This document shows positions 45,648-56,070 of a stretch of 64,000 nt of DNA, piece after piece. The notes beneath the pieces are model-generated. The model made no database searches. It saw nothing but the letters and a program-made list of their open reading frames with translations, and was not told where the DNA came from. The stretch lies in the NCBI GenBank assembly GCA_029532415.1, contig JAQOTA010000015.1, positions 744,001 through 808,000 on the forward strand. Reading direction: 5' to 3'. The stretch is from Marasmius tenuissimus. Taxonomy: Eukaryota > Basidiomycota > Agaricomycetes > Agaricales > Marasmiaceae. Within the stretch, counting starts at the first letter, position 1, and the number at the start of each line of letters is the position of its first letter. Made by a program: the position numbers and the translations under genes.

Positions 45648-48600
45648 ATGGCTCCTGTTATGTCTACCCTTATCCCCACCGTTGAGGTCTTCAGCGGTGT
45701 CAACTGGCACAAGTGGTCCAAGGGTCTTGGTACCTATGCCATGATCAATGAGTTCTACAACCACTACACCAACGACGATCCTGAACCTGATGAACCCGAC
45801 AAACCTACCGAACTGACTGAACCGCAAGCAACTACTCACACTGTCACTGTTGCTGCTACAACTACAACTAAAGCCACTACACGTACGGAGACGGTCTCTC
45901 CTACTGACGCTCAGATGCAGCAGTATGCTAAAGACTTGGAGCAGTATGCTAACGCCTTGGAGAGGTATGAGAAGGATCTTATCAGGTATGAAAAGGATAA
46001 TCGATGTTGGAAGAAGTATGAATTCAAGGCCATGGGTGCACTACGTGCCACCACCACCATTGCCGTGCAGAGTATTATCGAGGATGATGATACGGCTTGG
46101 AACGCTTGGGAGAAGATCAAGGCTCGTTATGGTCAACAGACTTCTGTGTCTGTTTGGGCTGACTTCAAGTCGGTCATGGAGTTTCATTTGTCCAGTGGTA
46201 ACCCCGTTCCCGAAATTGCCAAACTCGAACTCTTATTCGGCCAGCTCACTGAAGCTCAGATCGATCTTCCTACCCTTGTCAGAGCTATGCTCCTCCTCTC
46301 AATCATTCCACAGTCATGGGCCAACGCTTGTGAATTCGCTACCAATGGTAACTCGCCAGCTGAACTTACTTTCGAAGTGGCGCGTGATGCCGTCATTAAC
46401 CACTACGAATCCTGGAAACCTGCTCCTCTCGCGTGGCGCATTTCTTCTGTCAAAAAGAAGGACAAGGACCTGAAGTTTAACCAACAGTCTAATCCTCCTT
46501 CGTCAACGTCTAATAATAACAACCAGTCTAAGAACGACAACGACCAGAAGAAGAAGAATAACCAACGTGGCAGGAAGAAGAAGGGTGATTCTCAGGACAA
46601 CAAGGGTGACTCCTCTCACAAGGGTCATTCTCATATTGCGTCCCTAGCTCATTTGTCCATCTCTTCACCCCCCATTGTTCCTGATACTCCATCTGTTGTA
46701 CATCCCGCGGACCAATCCCGGGATCCACTCCACATGCAGCGTTTCTCCGGTGCTACCTCTGGTGGTACTGTTTTTGAGAATGCTCAGGCTACTCGCAGTC
46801 TTGCCAATCGTCTTGGTGTTCCCAAGTATGCCCATGTCCTTGAACCTATGGAACAGGGATATGCGGCTGCTTCCTCTTCCTCCCTCAAGCATCATATTGA
46901 TGGTCCCTTCTCCACTGCTCCACCTGCAAAGCGTGCTAAGAGCATTGAGAAGTTTTATGACCTCTATGATTCTTTCTATGAGGACTCCAATTCCGAACGT
47001 GAGGATCGTATCGTGTTGAACGCTGTTAATGATTCTTTGTGTACGGAGATTGCGAGTGGAAGTGCCATGGACGTTGACAGTGAGATCGCAGATGCCGCTG
47101 GTTTTTCTGATGATGTTGAGTATGATTCAGTCTCCATCGGATCTGAGGAATCTGACGATGACAGGCAAGTGCCTTATCTCAGTCTTTCTTCTAACACTGA
47201 TACGAACCTACAGTGCGCCGCTTTATTAGCCGCTTCTAAACGTAGTAGTTCGGATATCGTGTCCTGTATGAAATTTGCGCAATATATTGGTGATCACTTT
47301 GCCACATGTGCCAATTGTAAGGGAAAGAAGGTGACTGGAAGCTTGCAAGAGTGGATCGTCGATTCAGGTGCTTCATCGCACTTTACTTATGATCTCGAAG
47401 ATTTCGCCGAGTACGAACCCATGAACAATGGACTGCAGCTAAACACTGCACAGAAGGACAACCCTATCCAAATTAAGGGAAAAGGGACTTTGTTCATCTC
47501 TCATTCTGTTGAAGGATCTGACGGTTGTATGGAGGAACGCATTACACGACTCTATCCTGTCTATTATGTTCTGCTTCTGTCAATTTGACTTCTCTTACTT
47601 GGAGAATTCTTGCAAGGTGGTCTGCAAGTACGCGGATCGTCTAGCAAATCGGCTTTTTATCAAACGGGTCGACGCCAGTCACTGGTATCTTACCCGCTCA
47701 TGCCTGGTCAAACCATTTTTTGGGTTAGCTCGCAGAAAGCCTCTGCTCGTAGCTTGATGGCCAAGTCAACGATGGATAAAGTTGACTACAAGGTTCTACA
47801 CAGACGTTTCGAACATTGTTCAGACAAGGCTCTGGATAAAGCTCGGAAGCATACTAAGAACTTCCCAGAATTCGACCGAAAACCGAAGAAAACCTGGTTA
47901 TGCCGAGGATGTGCAGAAGGAAAGATGCACTCCAGATCGTTCCCTGACTCCACTACCCGTGCCTCAAAACCCTTCGAAAAAATCCACTCCGACCTTAAAC
48001 AATTTCCCACTGAGTTGTACCACAAATACAAATGGTATATGTTGTTTGTCGACGACTGTACTTCACATGGCTGGACAATGCTCATACGACGCAAATCTGA
48101 CTCTGTCAAGATGCTCCATGACTTTATTGCTATGGTGAAGGTACAATTCGGTGTTGATATTAAGGAATGGATGTCCGATGGAGGGGGAGAGTACAAATCG
48201 GATGCCTTCGATGATGTACTAAAGGAGCACGGTATTAAGATTCTGACCAGCATTCCATATACGCCGGAACAGAATGGTCGTGCAGAACAGTTCAATCGGA
48301 CCATTGTCGAGAAAGCTCAAGCTCTTTGCTTTTATGCTTGTCTTCCACCTTCTTGGTGGGAATTCTGTGTGTTGCACGCTGTTGCACTTCACAATCGGAC
48401 GCCGTCCCAGCGTTTACGTTGGTTGACCCTGCATGAGAAGTTGCATGGCAGTGCACCGGATGTTTCGGATCTTCGAGTCTTCGGATGTGCAGCGTATGCG
48501 TTTATTCTGGAAAAGCGTTGAGTTAACAAGTTATCTCCGTGTTCGGAACTGATGACCTTTATCAGTTTTCAGGAAGGCATGAAAGAATATGTCTTCATGA

Positions 48601-48811
48601 AGATGTCCAACAATAGTATCTTTAAAAGCGCTACTGCTCTGTTCAATGAAAACTTGTTCCTGAAGTGTTCTGATAAGAAACCGTGTGGCTTTACCCCGGT
48701 GGGTGAAATCCCTGAAATACCGCCGGTATTGGGTGAAAATCCCAACTTCTCTTCGGATAGTGATGATGATTCGTCTGATGACGATCTTTATCCTCCCGAG
48801 AACCTTCCAAA
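45648..48811 (+). pseudogene. Copia element 1 gag, protease and integrase (broken)
   Basis: From ATG 45648 (MAPVMSTLIPTVEVFSGVNW) one frame carries gag (Retrotran_gag_2-like, FSGVNWHKWSKGL to about 46440), an Asn/Lys-rich basic linker with no CCHC knuckle, and protease with VDSGASSHF (about 47370). Integrase shows H..H (HRRFEH), CRGC, D in HSDL, D in SDGGGEY and E in QNGRAE. The frame is cut by TGA at 47586-47588 and 48519-48521 with no frameshift. Just after an acidic stretch a deletion joins it at about 48805-48811 to the reverse transcriptase region in another frame. Confidence 0.9.
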
Positions 48812-50149
48812 GTGTTCTCTCAGGTCGAAGGTGTTGACTTTGATGAGATCTTCTCACCAGTTGTGCGGTTTGAAACTGTACGGATGATGCTCGCACTTGC
48901 AGCTCTCAAAAACTGGCACATTCAGGCATTGGATGTGAAGAACGCCTTCCTTTATGGTGAACTTAAAGAAGAGATCTATATGGATCAACCTGAAGGTTTC
49001 AAGGTTAAGGGTCAGGAAGGCAAAGTCTATCGCCTTCGCCGTGCATTATATGGACTGAAGCAAGCCGCTCTTGAGTGGTGGCGGGCTCTCAGCTCGTCCA
49101 TGGAAGTAATAGGCTTCAAACGCTTAACTTCCGATGCAGGTCTCTTCATCTGCAAAGATCGTGAGACTGGTGAAGAATGTATCGCTTTGATCTATGTCGA
49201 TGATGCATTATTCCTTGGACCCAACAAAGCCTTTGTCGAAAAGAAGAAAGCCGAGTTTATGGCTCATTGGGAATGCCATGATCCTGGAGAAGTCAAAGAG
49301 TTCTTGCGCATGCGTATTTGTCGTAGAGGCCGTAAAATCCTTCTTGACCAGACCGACTACTTGAAGAAGGTCTTGAAGCGATTTGGCATGCAGAATGCAA
49401 AAGCAGCAGATACTCCTCTTCCCGCCGGCTATATTCCACAACCCAACGAAGGTCCTGTTGATCCCGAACGTCATGCTCGATATCAATCAGTGATTGGATC
49501 GCTTCTGTATATCATGCTTGGCACTCGTCCAAATATTGCCTACGCTGTTACAAAGCTTTCTCAATTCTCTGCTAATCCATCGGAGGATCACCTGAAGAAG
49601 GCGCTTTATATTTGCCGCTATCTTGCAGGAACTCCAGACTATGCATTGGTCTACGATGGAGCCTCTGACAGAGGTTTACTAGCATTCACTGATTCTGATT
49701 GGGCTGCTGATCCTATCAAGCGTCGGTCGATCACGGGCTATTTCTTCAAATTGGCAGGTGGCATCTTCTGTTGGCAATCACGCACCCAGAAGACTGTTGC
49801 GCTTTCATCCACTGAAGCTGAATACATGGCGCTATCCGACTGTAGTCGTCAAGCTGTGTGGATTCGACAGTTACTCTCTGAACTTGGGATTGACATGACT
49901 CCCGTACCTATATGTGGAGATAATCAAGGCTCGATTTTTATCGCCTCTAACCCAGTTCAAGAATGTCGCACCAAACACATTGATATTCGCTATCACTATA
50001 TTCGCGAATGTGTTTCAGACCGCAAGGTCGATCTTTTCTTTATTGACGGTGCCTACAATCCTGTGGACATGTTTACCAAGAATTTGGGTCATGTCAAGTT
50101 CTCCGCTTTTAGAGAACATCTTGGACTTAAATTTTATTCGTCCGAATAG
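48812..50149 (+). pseudogene. Copia element 1 reverse transcriptase-RNase H part
   Basis: An open frame of about 445 codons starts at FSQVEGVDFDEIFSPVVRFE and contains ALDVKNAFLYGEL, EIYMDQPEGF, RALYGLKQA, the catalytic IYVDDALFLG, GSLLYIMLGTRPNIAYAV and the RNase H region FTDSDWAADPIKRRS..LSSTEAEYMALSD..HIDIRYHYIRE. It ends at TAG 50147-50149. The first part of the RT domain, present in element 3 as NRWVFDIKSNG..ARLVAKG, is missing because of the internal deletion, so no initiation codon or full domain remains. Confidence 0.93.
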
Positions 50150-50181
50150 ACGCTTCGTGCTCTACTTGTGCCGCACTTAGC

Positions 50182-50190
50182 GAGGGGGAG
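50182..50190 (+). other. Polypurine tract, copia element 1
   Basis: GAGGGGGAG lies directly before the 3' LTR, the expected plus-strand primer. Confidence 0.8.
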
Positions 50191-50448
50191 TGTTGAATCC
50201 AGACTATCGGATATATGGACCGTTGTATCGGGCCGCATATATGCTTCAATTGTTTCACTATGATCTATGCTATTCCTAGTCACTCCTGTTATAGAAGATA
50301 CAGCCACCTCTGTATAGTATATAAGTAGCTCTGTATCTACATGCAATACCAGTACCTTTATTACTCTCGTTGCTGCCTCTAAGCCTATCTCCAGGTGAGC
50401 TAGTCTTTCCCATGCTGCCACTGCGTGGGCAGGACCTCTGCCTCAACA
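50191..50448 (+). repeat. 3' LTR of copia element 1
   Basis: Begins TGTTGAATCCAGACTATCGG and ends CCTCAACA, followed by target duplication AACCT. Confidence 0.95.
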
Positions 50449-51959
50449 AACCTCTCAGGCCATCCAATCTGGGACTAGGGATCAAGGGTGAAAGAGATAG
50501 TTATTGAGCAAGTACACCCTCAACATGGCACAAGCTAGGCAAGCAGTATGGACGAAATGGACAAGCTGGGGAACTATCTAAAAGTGACCATGAGTATATA
50601 TGACAGTCCCAAGCTGTATACTGATCATGGGAATGAACTGCAAAGGGATAAATGATGTATCTGTGGATCTGATCAAAGGGAACCATGTACACATCAGTGG
50701 GGAACACAGGTAACAATGTATCAAGGAAAGAATGATATGGAACATCATAGAATGAAATGGGAATCATAAAGTGATGCTGGGACATGTATCTGTGTGAAAA
50801 GAAGTGGAAACAAAGGGATGTTGACCAAGGGACTGGAAAAGTGAAGAATAGTAGGTAGATTCGTAACAAACAGTCAAACCATTAGAGACAGTCACAAACG
50901 CACAACACAATCTCCTATACACACCTTAGTAGCCTTGCGGCCCTCCCATAACTGTGCAATAAATGATCTTGTAGACAATTCAAGGAGCAAGATATATTTT
51001 GTGTTTGTCTAAAACATCAATTCCCTCAACTAGCAGTGCCTGACAAAGGTTGATGATTGGTGGGAACACCATGATTTCGGGTCTGGTGTTACAGGCAAAC
51101 TGCAAAGTATGTTTTCGAACAAAAGGACTGATCGTTGCTATGAACAGGCCCAACACTGTGATCAACATGATAAGCATTATAATGATTGTTTTATGACAGT
51201 GGGCACATTTGACCATCTCACATATTCCATCACTCCCTCCACACCGCCATTTTTACCTCTCCTGGCCATCTTCAGCTCAAGATCACACCAGAGCTCCTGG
51301 AAGATGGTGACAATGATAGAAGTGGTCTTGTCCCCTGTGTTTTGTGCGACCTTCATTCCAGGGAGGAGTTCTCTCTGTATCGCCTTGCAAAGACAACCTA
51401 GAGCATGTTGAAGCACAGTGTGGGACTGCACATTACTCGGCAAAATTGGCATAGAAATGATGTCCTCTGGGTTGCTTGCACACATTCTGGTAGGACATAT
51501 ACTGATCGGGAACAAGGGATGGCATGTTCCAGACGGAGTGAACCTTCTCTATGGCGCGTGGAACCAGGCTCAAGCTTAGCTCGCGCACATTTTCATGTGG
51601 GAGTTCCACTCATGATTCAATTTTGATTGCTTGCCACAAATGTCAACTACACGACGAAAGCTAAGTTTCCTCACATTCAGAATCCAGAAGGATAAATTAT
51701 AACACTCTAGAACAGATGTACTGTAAGGTTTTTTATTGACAGGACAAAATGGGTATATGGCACATACTAAGCAACAGTGTACCAATAGTTCCCTTAAATC
51801 TTGGTTCAGCCCCCGCCTCAATTACACTGTGTTTGGATTCTCTCAGTGTGTTCCATTCATGAAATGTTTGCCAGATAAGCTAATAGGTTTCAAGCATGGA
51901 TACAGCAGACAAAAGATGAGAAGGGAAAGAACGAAGCAATTCTGGTTCAACTGATATGG

Positions 51960-52300
51960 GCCAGGTGCAGTTTAGAAAAGATTCAATTAACATCTCTCAC
52001 AGATTGATAGATTGTGGAACCTACATTGGATACAAGAGGAAAGAGTTCAAGATGTTTCAGGAGGAGGTCAAGAAGTGGGTGGATTCTGCAGGTCATGAAG
52101 GTCATGGCAGACAAGTCACAACGGTGAAGGTCAAAGCACAAGTCAATGCAGTGGGCATCCATGATGGGCTTTAGCCTCTTGGGCCGGATTTGGACACTCT
52201 GGCTTGTTTCACAACCACCACCAGCAAACCTCCAGGCTGAGGCCTGAGGCAGGCTCTTCATCAGTACTGAGCATAGGATTTCCTTTTCATCTCGTAAAAC
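51960..52300 (+). repeat. Orphan upstream module of the tandem family, CpG-depleted
   Basis: TAACATCTCTCACAGATTGATAGATTGTGG, GTCAAAGCACAAGTCAATGC, TTGGGCCGGATTTGGACACT, CACCACCAGCAAACCTCCAG and GAGCATAGGATTTCC align in order with 23.64-23.97 kb upstream of copy 2. Several CpG sites there are CpA or TpG here. No family gene follows. Confidence 0.6.
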
Positions 52301-52876
52301 CACCGGCAAAACAACAATCTTGATCACAAGCCAACACTGGGCAATAGGAAGGACTAGGGAACCATCAACTTGATCAGGAGAGGAGTGTCATAATCTTGAC
52401 TTCCAGCTGTTTGCATATCCCTAGAATAATTTTGCACGACTCCACACAGTTGATCTGTTTATGGCCAAACAATTCCACATTGCCAGAACCCCAGTTCTTG
52501 AGTGGGATTCCAGTGACATTCCAGCTGGCCCAATAATTCTGCCTTTTCACACCAGACATCAGCAACACAACACCACGTCCAAGGTATGTCTTAGTTGCTC
52601 CCTCTTTTTGATGAATTACTGACAACAGTGACCATATCTGCGCATAGCAACACCATTGGCCAACAATGCCAGCTGAAGTAGTAGTGTAGTGAACACCGAG
52701 CCATGGTGACAGAGTCAGGACTCTGGATAGAGAACTGGGTGCGTTGAGTGGATTGTACGATTTTTAGACTGTATGTATCTGTAGGTAGTTCTAGTCAAAA
52801 CTAGTGATAGTTTATGTCCTGACTAGTGCATGGTATGAATGAATATTACTTTTTTTTCTTCTTTGTTTCGTGGTGT

Positions 52877-53169
52877 GCTCATGAGCAGATATGAGAACAA
52901 CTAAACTCATGGAGACTCAGGAGTGCTGAGTTGTTCATGAGCGCTGTGAGAGTCACAGTGCTCACGAGCACACACAAAAAAGGTATCCCGTATGCGCTTG
53001 TGAGCAGCCCCGAGGCTCACGGTGCTCATGACCGCTCACGAGCAATTTTGGCGCTCATGAGCGGACAGAAACAGCTGACATTTGTTCTGGTGTACATATT
53101 ATGCAGCGATTACAAGTTCGATTCCCATTCGATAATTATTTTGTGGGAACACAATGCCCGCTCATGAGG
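52877..53169. repeat. Cluster of palindromic GCTCAYGAGC decamers
   Basis: Exact or near copies at 52877-52886, 52933-52942, 52960-52969, 52996-53005, 53024-53033, 53034-53043, 53053-53062 and 53160-53169. Four are perfect GCTCATGAGC or GCTCACGAGC; the others differ by one or two bases. Confidence 0.8.
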
Positions 53170-53242
53170 CAGGGTTCCAGCCCTTAGCGATGGTCATGTA
53201 AGGTAATACATGCCTATTTAAGTACCGTTCCACGCCTTTAGG

Positions 53243-53553
53243 TGTTGAATCCGTGGACTTTAATTAGATCCCAGTATATCCAAAGTCCCGGTTCATACTT
53301 CCTGCCATTGTATTATGCGGGACTATTGTTCCATTTATCATTTCTACTTATGATTATATGTACAATTTCTATTGTTGTCCTTATATGGCATTTACTATAG
53401 TCTCTACATGTATATAAGCTCGTAGTTCTCTACCCGAATCTACAGTGTGCTTGAGCTTCTATGTCTCGCCTCTATCTCTCTAAACTCCTCTCTGGTAAGT
53501 AGTAGTGTAGCCATGTTGTAGTCCTCTGCGCTAGGCGTCATGTCGGCTCATCA
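53243..53553 (+). repeat. 5' LTR of copia element 2
   Basis: Begins TGTTGAATCCGTGGACTTTA and ends GGCTCATCA. It is the close relative of 59032-59352 and contains the TATATAAG promoter-like string (about 53411). Confidence 0.88.
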
Positions 53554-53566
53554 GGTTATGGGCCCC
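53554..53566 (+). other. Primer-binding site, copia element 2
   Basis: GGTTATGGGCCCC directly after the LTR, complementary to the anticodon arm of initiator tRNA-Met. Confidence 0.75.
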
Positions 53567-53696
53567 GGTTAGCCTGACTACAATAACGAGCGCCCCTAGG
53601 CCACTGGCATCGGCTAGCTAGGCTAGACCTGCATGTTGCCATTGATCTCTTAATTGAGTGCTTGATCTATGGCATTGATATATGTCCTTCGACGAC

Positions 53697-53733
53697 ATTG
53701 GATCTCAAGAATCCAATGCTCCTCGTTGAGCAT
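53697..53733 (+). ncRNA. Two adjacent leader hairpins, copia element 2
   Basis: ATTGGAT (53697-53703) pairs with ATCCAAT (53711-53717), and ATGCTC (53716-53721) with GAGCAT (53728-53733). Both stem-loops recur in the leader of element 3, suggesting a packaging or dimerisation structure in the genomic RNA (inference). Confidence 0.4.
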
Positions 53734-53824
53734 AGTGCCCTTTATGGCTGCTCCCTGTGTTTGATTAGATGCATGCTGATGCTGTCTTTTCTAGATCCAA
53801 CACCAAACCTAACATCTTACTGCC

Positions 53825-55567
53825 ATGTTTGATGTTAAGAGATTCTTCTCTGGTCGCTTTGATGGCACTGGTTTCTGCCAGACCTATAATGGTGAAATGG
53901 AAGCTGTCACCAAGGCTCAAGGCCTTTACCGCCATCTCACCGGCGTGGCCAAGAAGCCAATGTACCCTTTGGGGGAGGTCATTGTTCCAACCATTACGGT
54001 CACTCCTTCCCCTGGTGTGGCTGCTCAGCCTGCAGCTGGCTCTGATAGTGATGATGAACCTGATCGTCACCCTCCCACAGATGCTCAGATCACGGCGTAC
54101 AACACTGCGCTGGAAGCATGGGAGGAGAAAGACCTCCAGCTGATGGGTATCATTCAGCTGACAGCTACGGAGGAAGTCTTTGAACCTCTCAAAGATATGG
54201 ACGCTTCCAAAGCCTGGTCCACCATAGTCACCACCTACAGTGAACCAACTCTGTCTGCCATTTATGGCAACTTCATCAAACTAGTATCCTTCTGGCTTAC
54301 TACCAGCCATCCCCAGGCTGGCATCGCCAAGTTCAAACACTACATTGAACATCTTGCCTAGATTGGAGTTGAACTCCCTGAGTTGATCAAAGCCCTCCTT
54401 CTCATTGCAGCTATTCCTCCTGAATGGGACGCCGCTTCTTCCAAGTCTCTTCATGACTTGACCAGGGATCCTGACAGTACCAGTGCCCTCACCGTTGCCA
54501 ATGTTCATGAAGCCATCATGATTGAATACGAGTGTCAGAACCCTCAGCTTGCCAACCACCTCTCGGCAGTCAAGCATGCTGGTAACCACGAACCATCATT
54601 TGGTCAGCAGCAGCGTCCACAGCAGCGACGTCAGCAGCATGGACAGCAGCAGCATGGCCAACAGCGTCAACCACAGCAGCAGCAGCAGCAACATCCTTCT
54701 ACAAACCAGAACAATGGTAAGAAGAAGAAGCAGCAGCAGCGTGGTACCTGCGGTGGCATCAACCAGCACCAGGGTCCTGGCAATGCCGGTGGCAACAATG
54801 GTGGTAACAATCAGTCGCATGGTCACTCCCATCTTGCATCTTATGCATCTGTCGTAGCTTCCCCTGCTCCTACCCATCCTTACTCCTCGATCACCGACCA
54901 CAGGGAACATGTCATGTTGAACGCGGTCAACAACTCCTTGCACACTGAGATTGCCAGTGCCCCTTCTGTTCGCACTATGGGATCACCGCCCCCAGCTCAC
55001 TTCACCGGTCACTGAGACAAGTCTTGTGACAGCACTGTCCCTCAGCCAGCTGTCAAGAAGAACCCGGCTGCTATGCAGTCCTTCACCAGCTTCAAGCCGT
55101 CTCAGTCAGTATTTGATGATGTCCGTGAAGCACGTTCCCTTGCTGATAGACTTAGTGCCCCTAAGACGGCATGGTATCTCAAACCCTTCGAACAGATTGT
55201 CATGTCTCCCACCAATCGTTCGCTCCAGGATCACATTGAACAACCACGTGTGTCCTTGTCCAAGCGTCTTTTGGAGGATGATGAGGGATATGAGGGAACT
55301 GGATCTCCTTCTTCTACTTCTTCTAAACGCTCTTGTGGCGCTGATCCTGATGAAGATGTAGAGATGGATTGGGGATCTGACGACAGTATGGAAGACATGA
55401 CCTCTTTATTTGGTAATGATGTTGACAATGATATTGCCAAAGCTGCAGGGGTTGAGGACGTCCCAGATGACGTCTCTCTTGGATCTTTCCACAATGACAG
55501 GCAAGTACCATATCTTGACCTGCTTTCCCAATCTGATGCAACCTTACAGCGATGCTCACAATGGTGA
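53825..55567 (+). pseudogene. Copia element 2 gag (two in-frame stops)
   Basis: From ATG 53825 (MFDVKRFFSGRFDGTGFCQT) a single frame runs to 55567, with stops at 54359-54361 (TAG; Glu codon GAG in element 3) and 55013-55015 (TGA; Trp codon TGG in element 3). It carries the Retrotran_gag_2-like part (to about 54590), then a long Gln/Asn-rich low-complexity part with CAG/CAA runs and a KKKKQQQRG cluster. There is no CCHC zinc knuckle. Coding ends where the element is truncated. Confidence 0.88.
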
Positions 55568-56070
55568 CTGGCAACTGGCAGGGGACGTCGTGTGGGAAAA
55601 ATAGCACCACCACATTTTCATAGGGATGTGTGTTGGTCCACCCCAGCACAGGCTCAACTACGTCCTAGAGAGATGTCTAATAAATGCAAAGTAGCCAGGA
55701 ATAATAATTTGTATGCTTTGTTGGGACTGGAATTTTTCCTGACCCGCTCACACCGGCATTGACGAACAAAAATGTGTATTCGCACAAAAATTTTAGGAAA
55801 GTTTTTCCAACAAAGCATACAAAAGTGATTAAAGAAGGGATTTCACACGAAAGTGAGCCATGGAAGGAAGTGTGTCGCGTGGAAAATGGGCAACCTTGGT
55901 GCGGTCGATATTGACGCGATTTCCGATTATGTAATCACCCATACATGTTCAATTTTTCTTCATCGGGCGCGATCATGGGACATAGCACTTGGGGTCTACG
56001 CGTCTTTGGCTCAAAAAGGTGTTCAAATCTCCAAAAGGCTCAAACCGAGTCCTTAGACCCGCATTTAGAC
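55568..56070. other. Junction stretch with inverted repeat
   Basis: Non-coding sequence after the truncation point of element 2. It contains the perfect 16-bp inverted repeat listed separately. Confidence 0.5.
55709..55822. repeat. Perfect 16-bp inverted repeat, 114 bp overall
   Basis: TTGTATGCTTTGTTGG at 55709-55724 is the exact reverse complement of 55807-55822. The loop is 82 bp. It could be a very short MITE, or the palindromic end of the adjacent repeat element. Confidence 0.7.

Larger units (their letters stand above)
45057..50453 (+). mobile_element. Ty1/copia LTR retrotransposon 1, complete but defective
   Basis: Two 258-bp LTRs (45062-45319, 50191-50448) begin TGTTGAATCC and end CCTCAACA and differ at about six positions. 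They are flanked by the 5-bp duplication AACCT (45057-45061, 50449-50453). Inside are a primer site for an initiator tRNA-Met half, one long gag-protease-integrase-RT-RNase H frame and a purine tract. The order protease, integrase, RT, RNase H is that of Ty1/copia. Two in-frame TGA codons and an internal deletion make it non-autonomous. Confidence 0.95.
50454..53242. other. CpG-poor stretch, no intact gene
   Basis: CpG is scarce in most of this stretch, while TpG and CpA are common. Several minus-strand frames look like decayed coding: 51515-51177 (QHALGCLCKAIQRELLPGMK), 51216-50980 (hydrophobic IIIMLIMLITVLGLFIATIS, a possible membrane helix) and 52625-52374. None is recognised. The orphan family module (51.96-52.30 kb) and palindromic decamers (52.88-53.17 kb) are listed separately. 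Confidence 0.45.
53243..55567 (+). mobile_element. Ty1/copia element 2, 5' part only
   Basis: It has a 5' LTR, primer site, leader and gag up to the protease boundary, then homology to element 3 stops at about 55564. There is no pol region and no 3' LTR before the next element. Same subfamily as element 3, with longer LTRs than element 1. Confidence 0.88.

Noticed and set aside
45633..55649. Antisense frames across the retrotransposons
   Set aside because: They mirror codon periodicity of the gag-pol frame and have no independent features.
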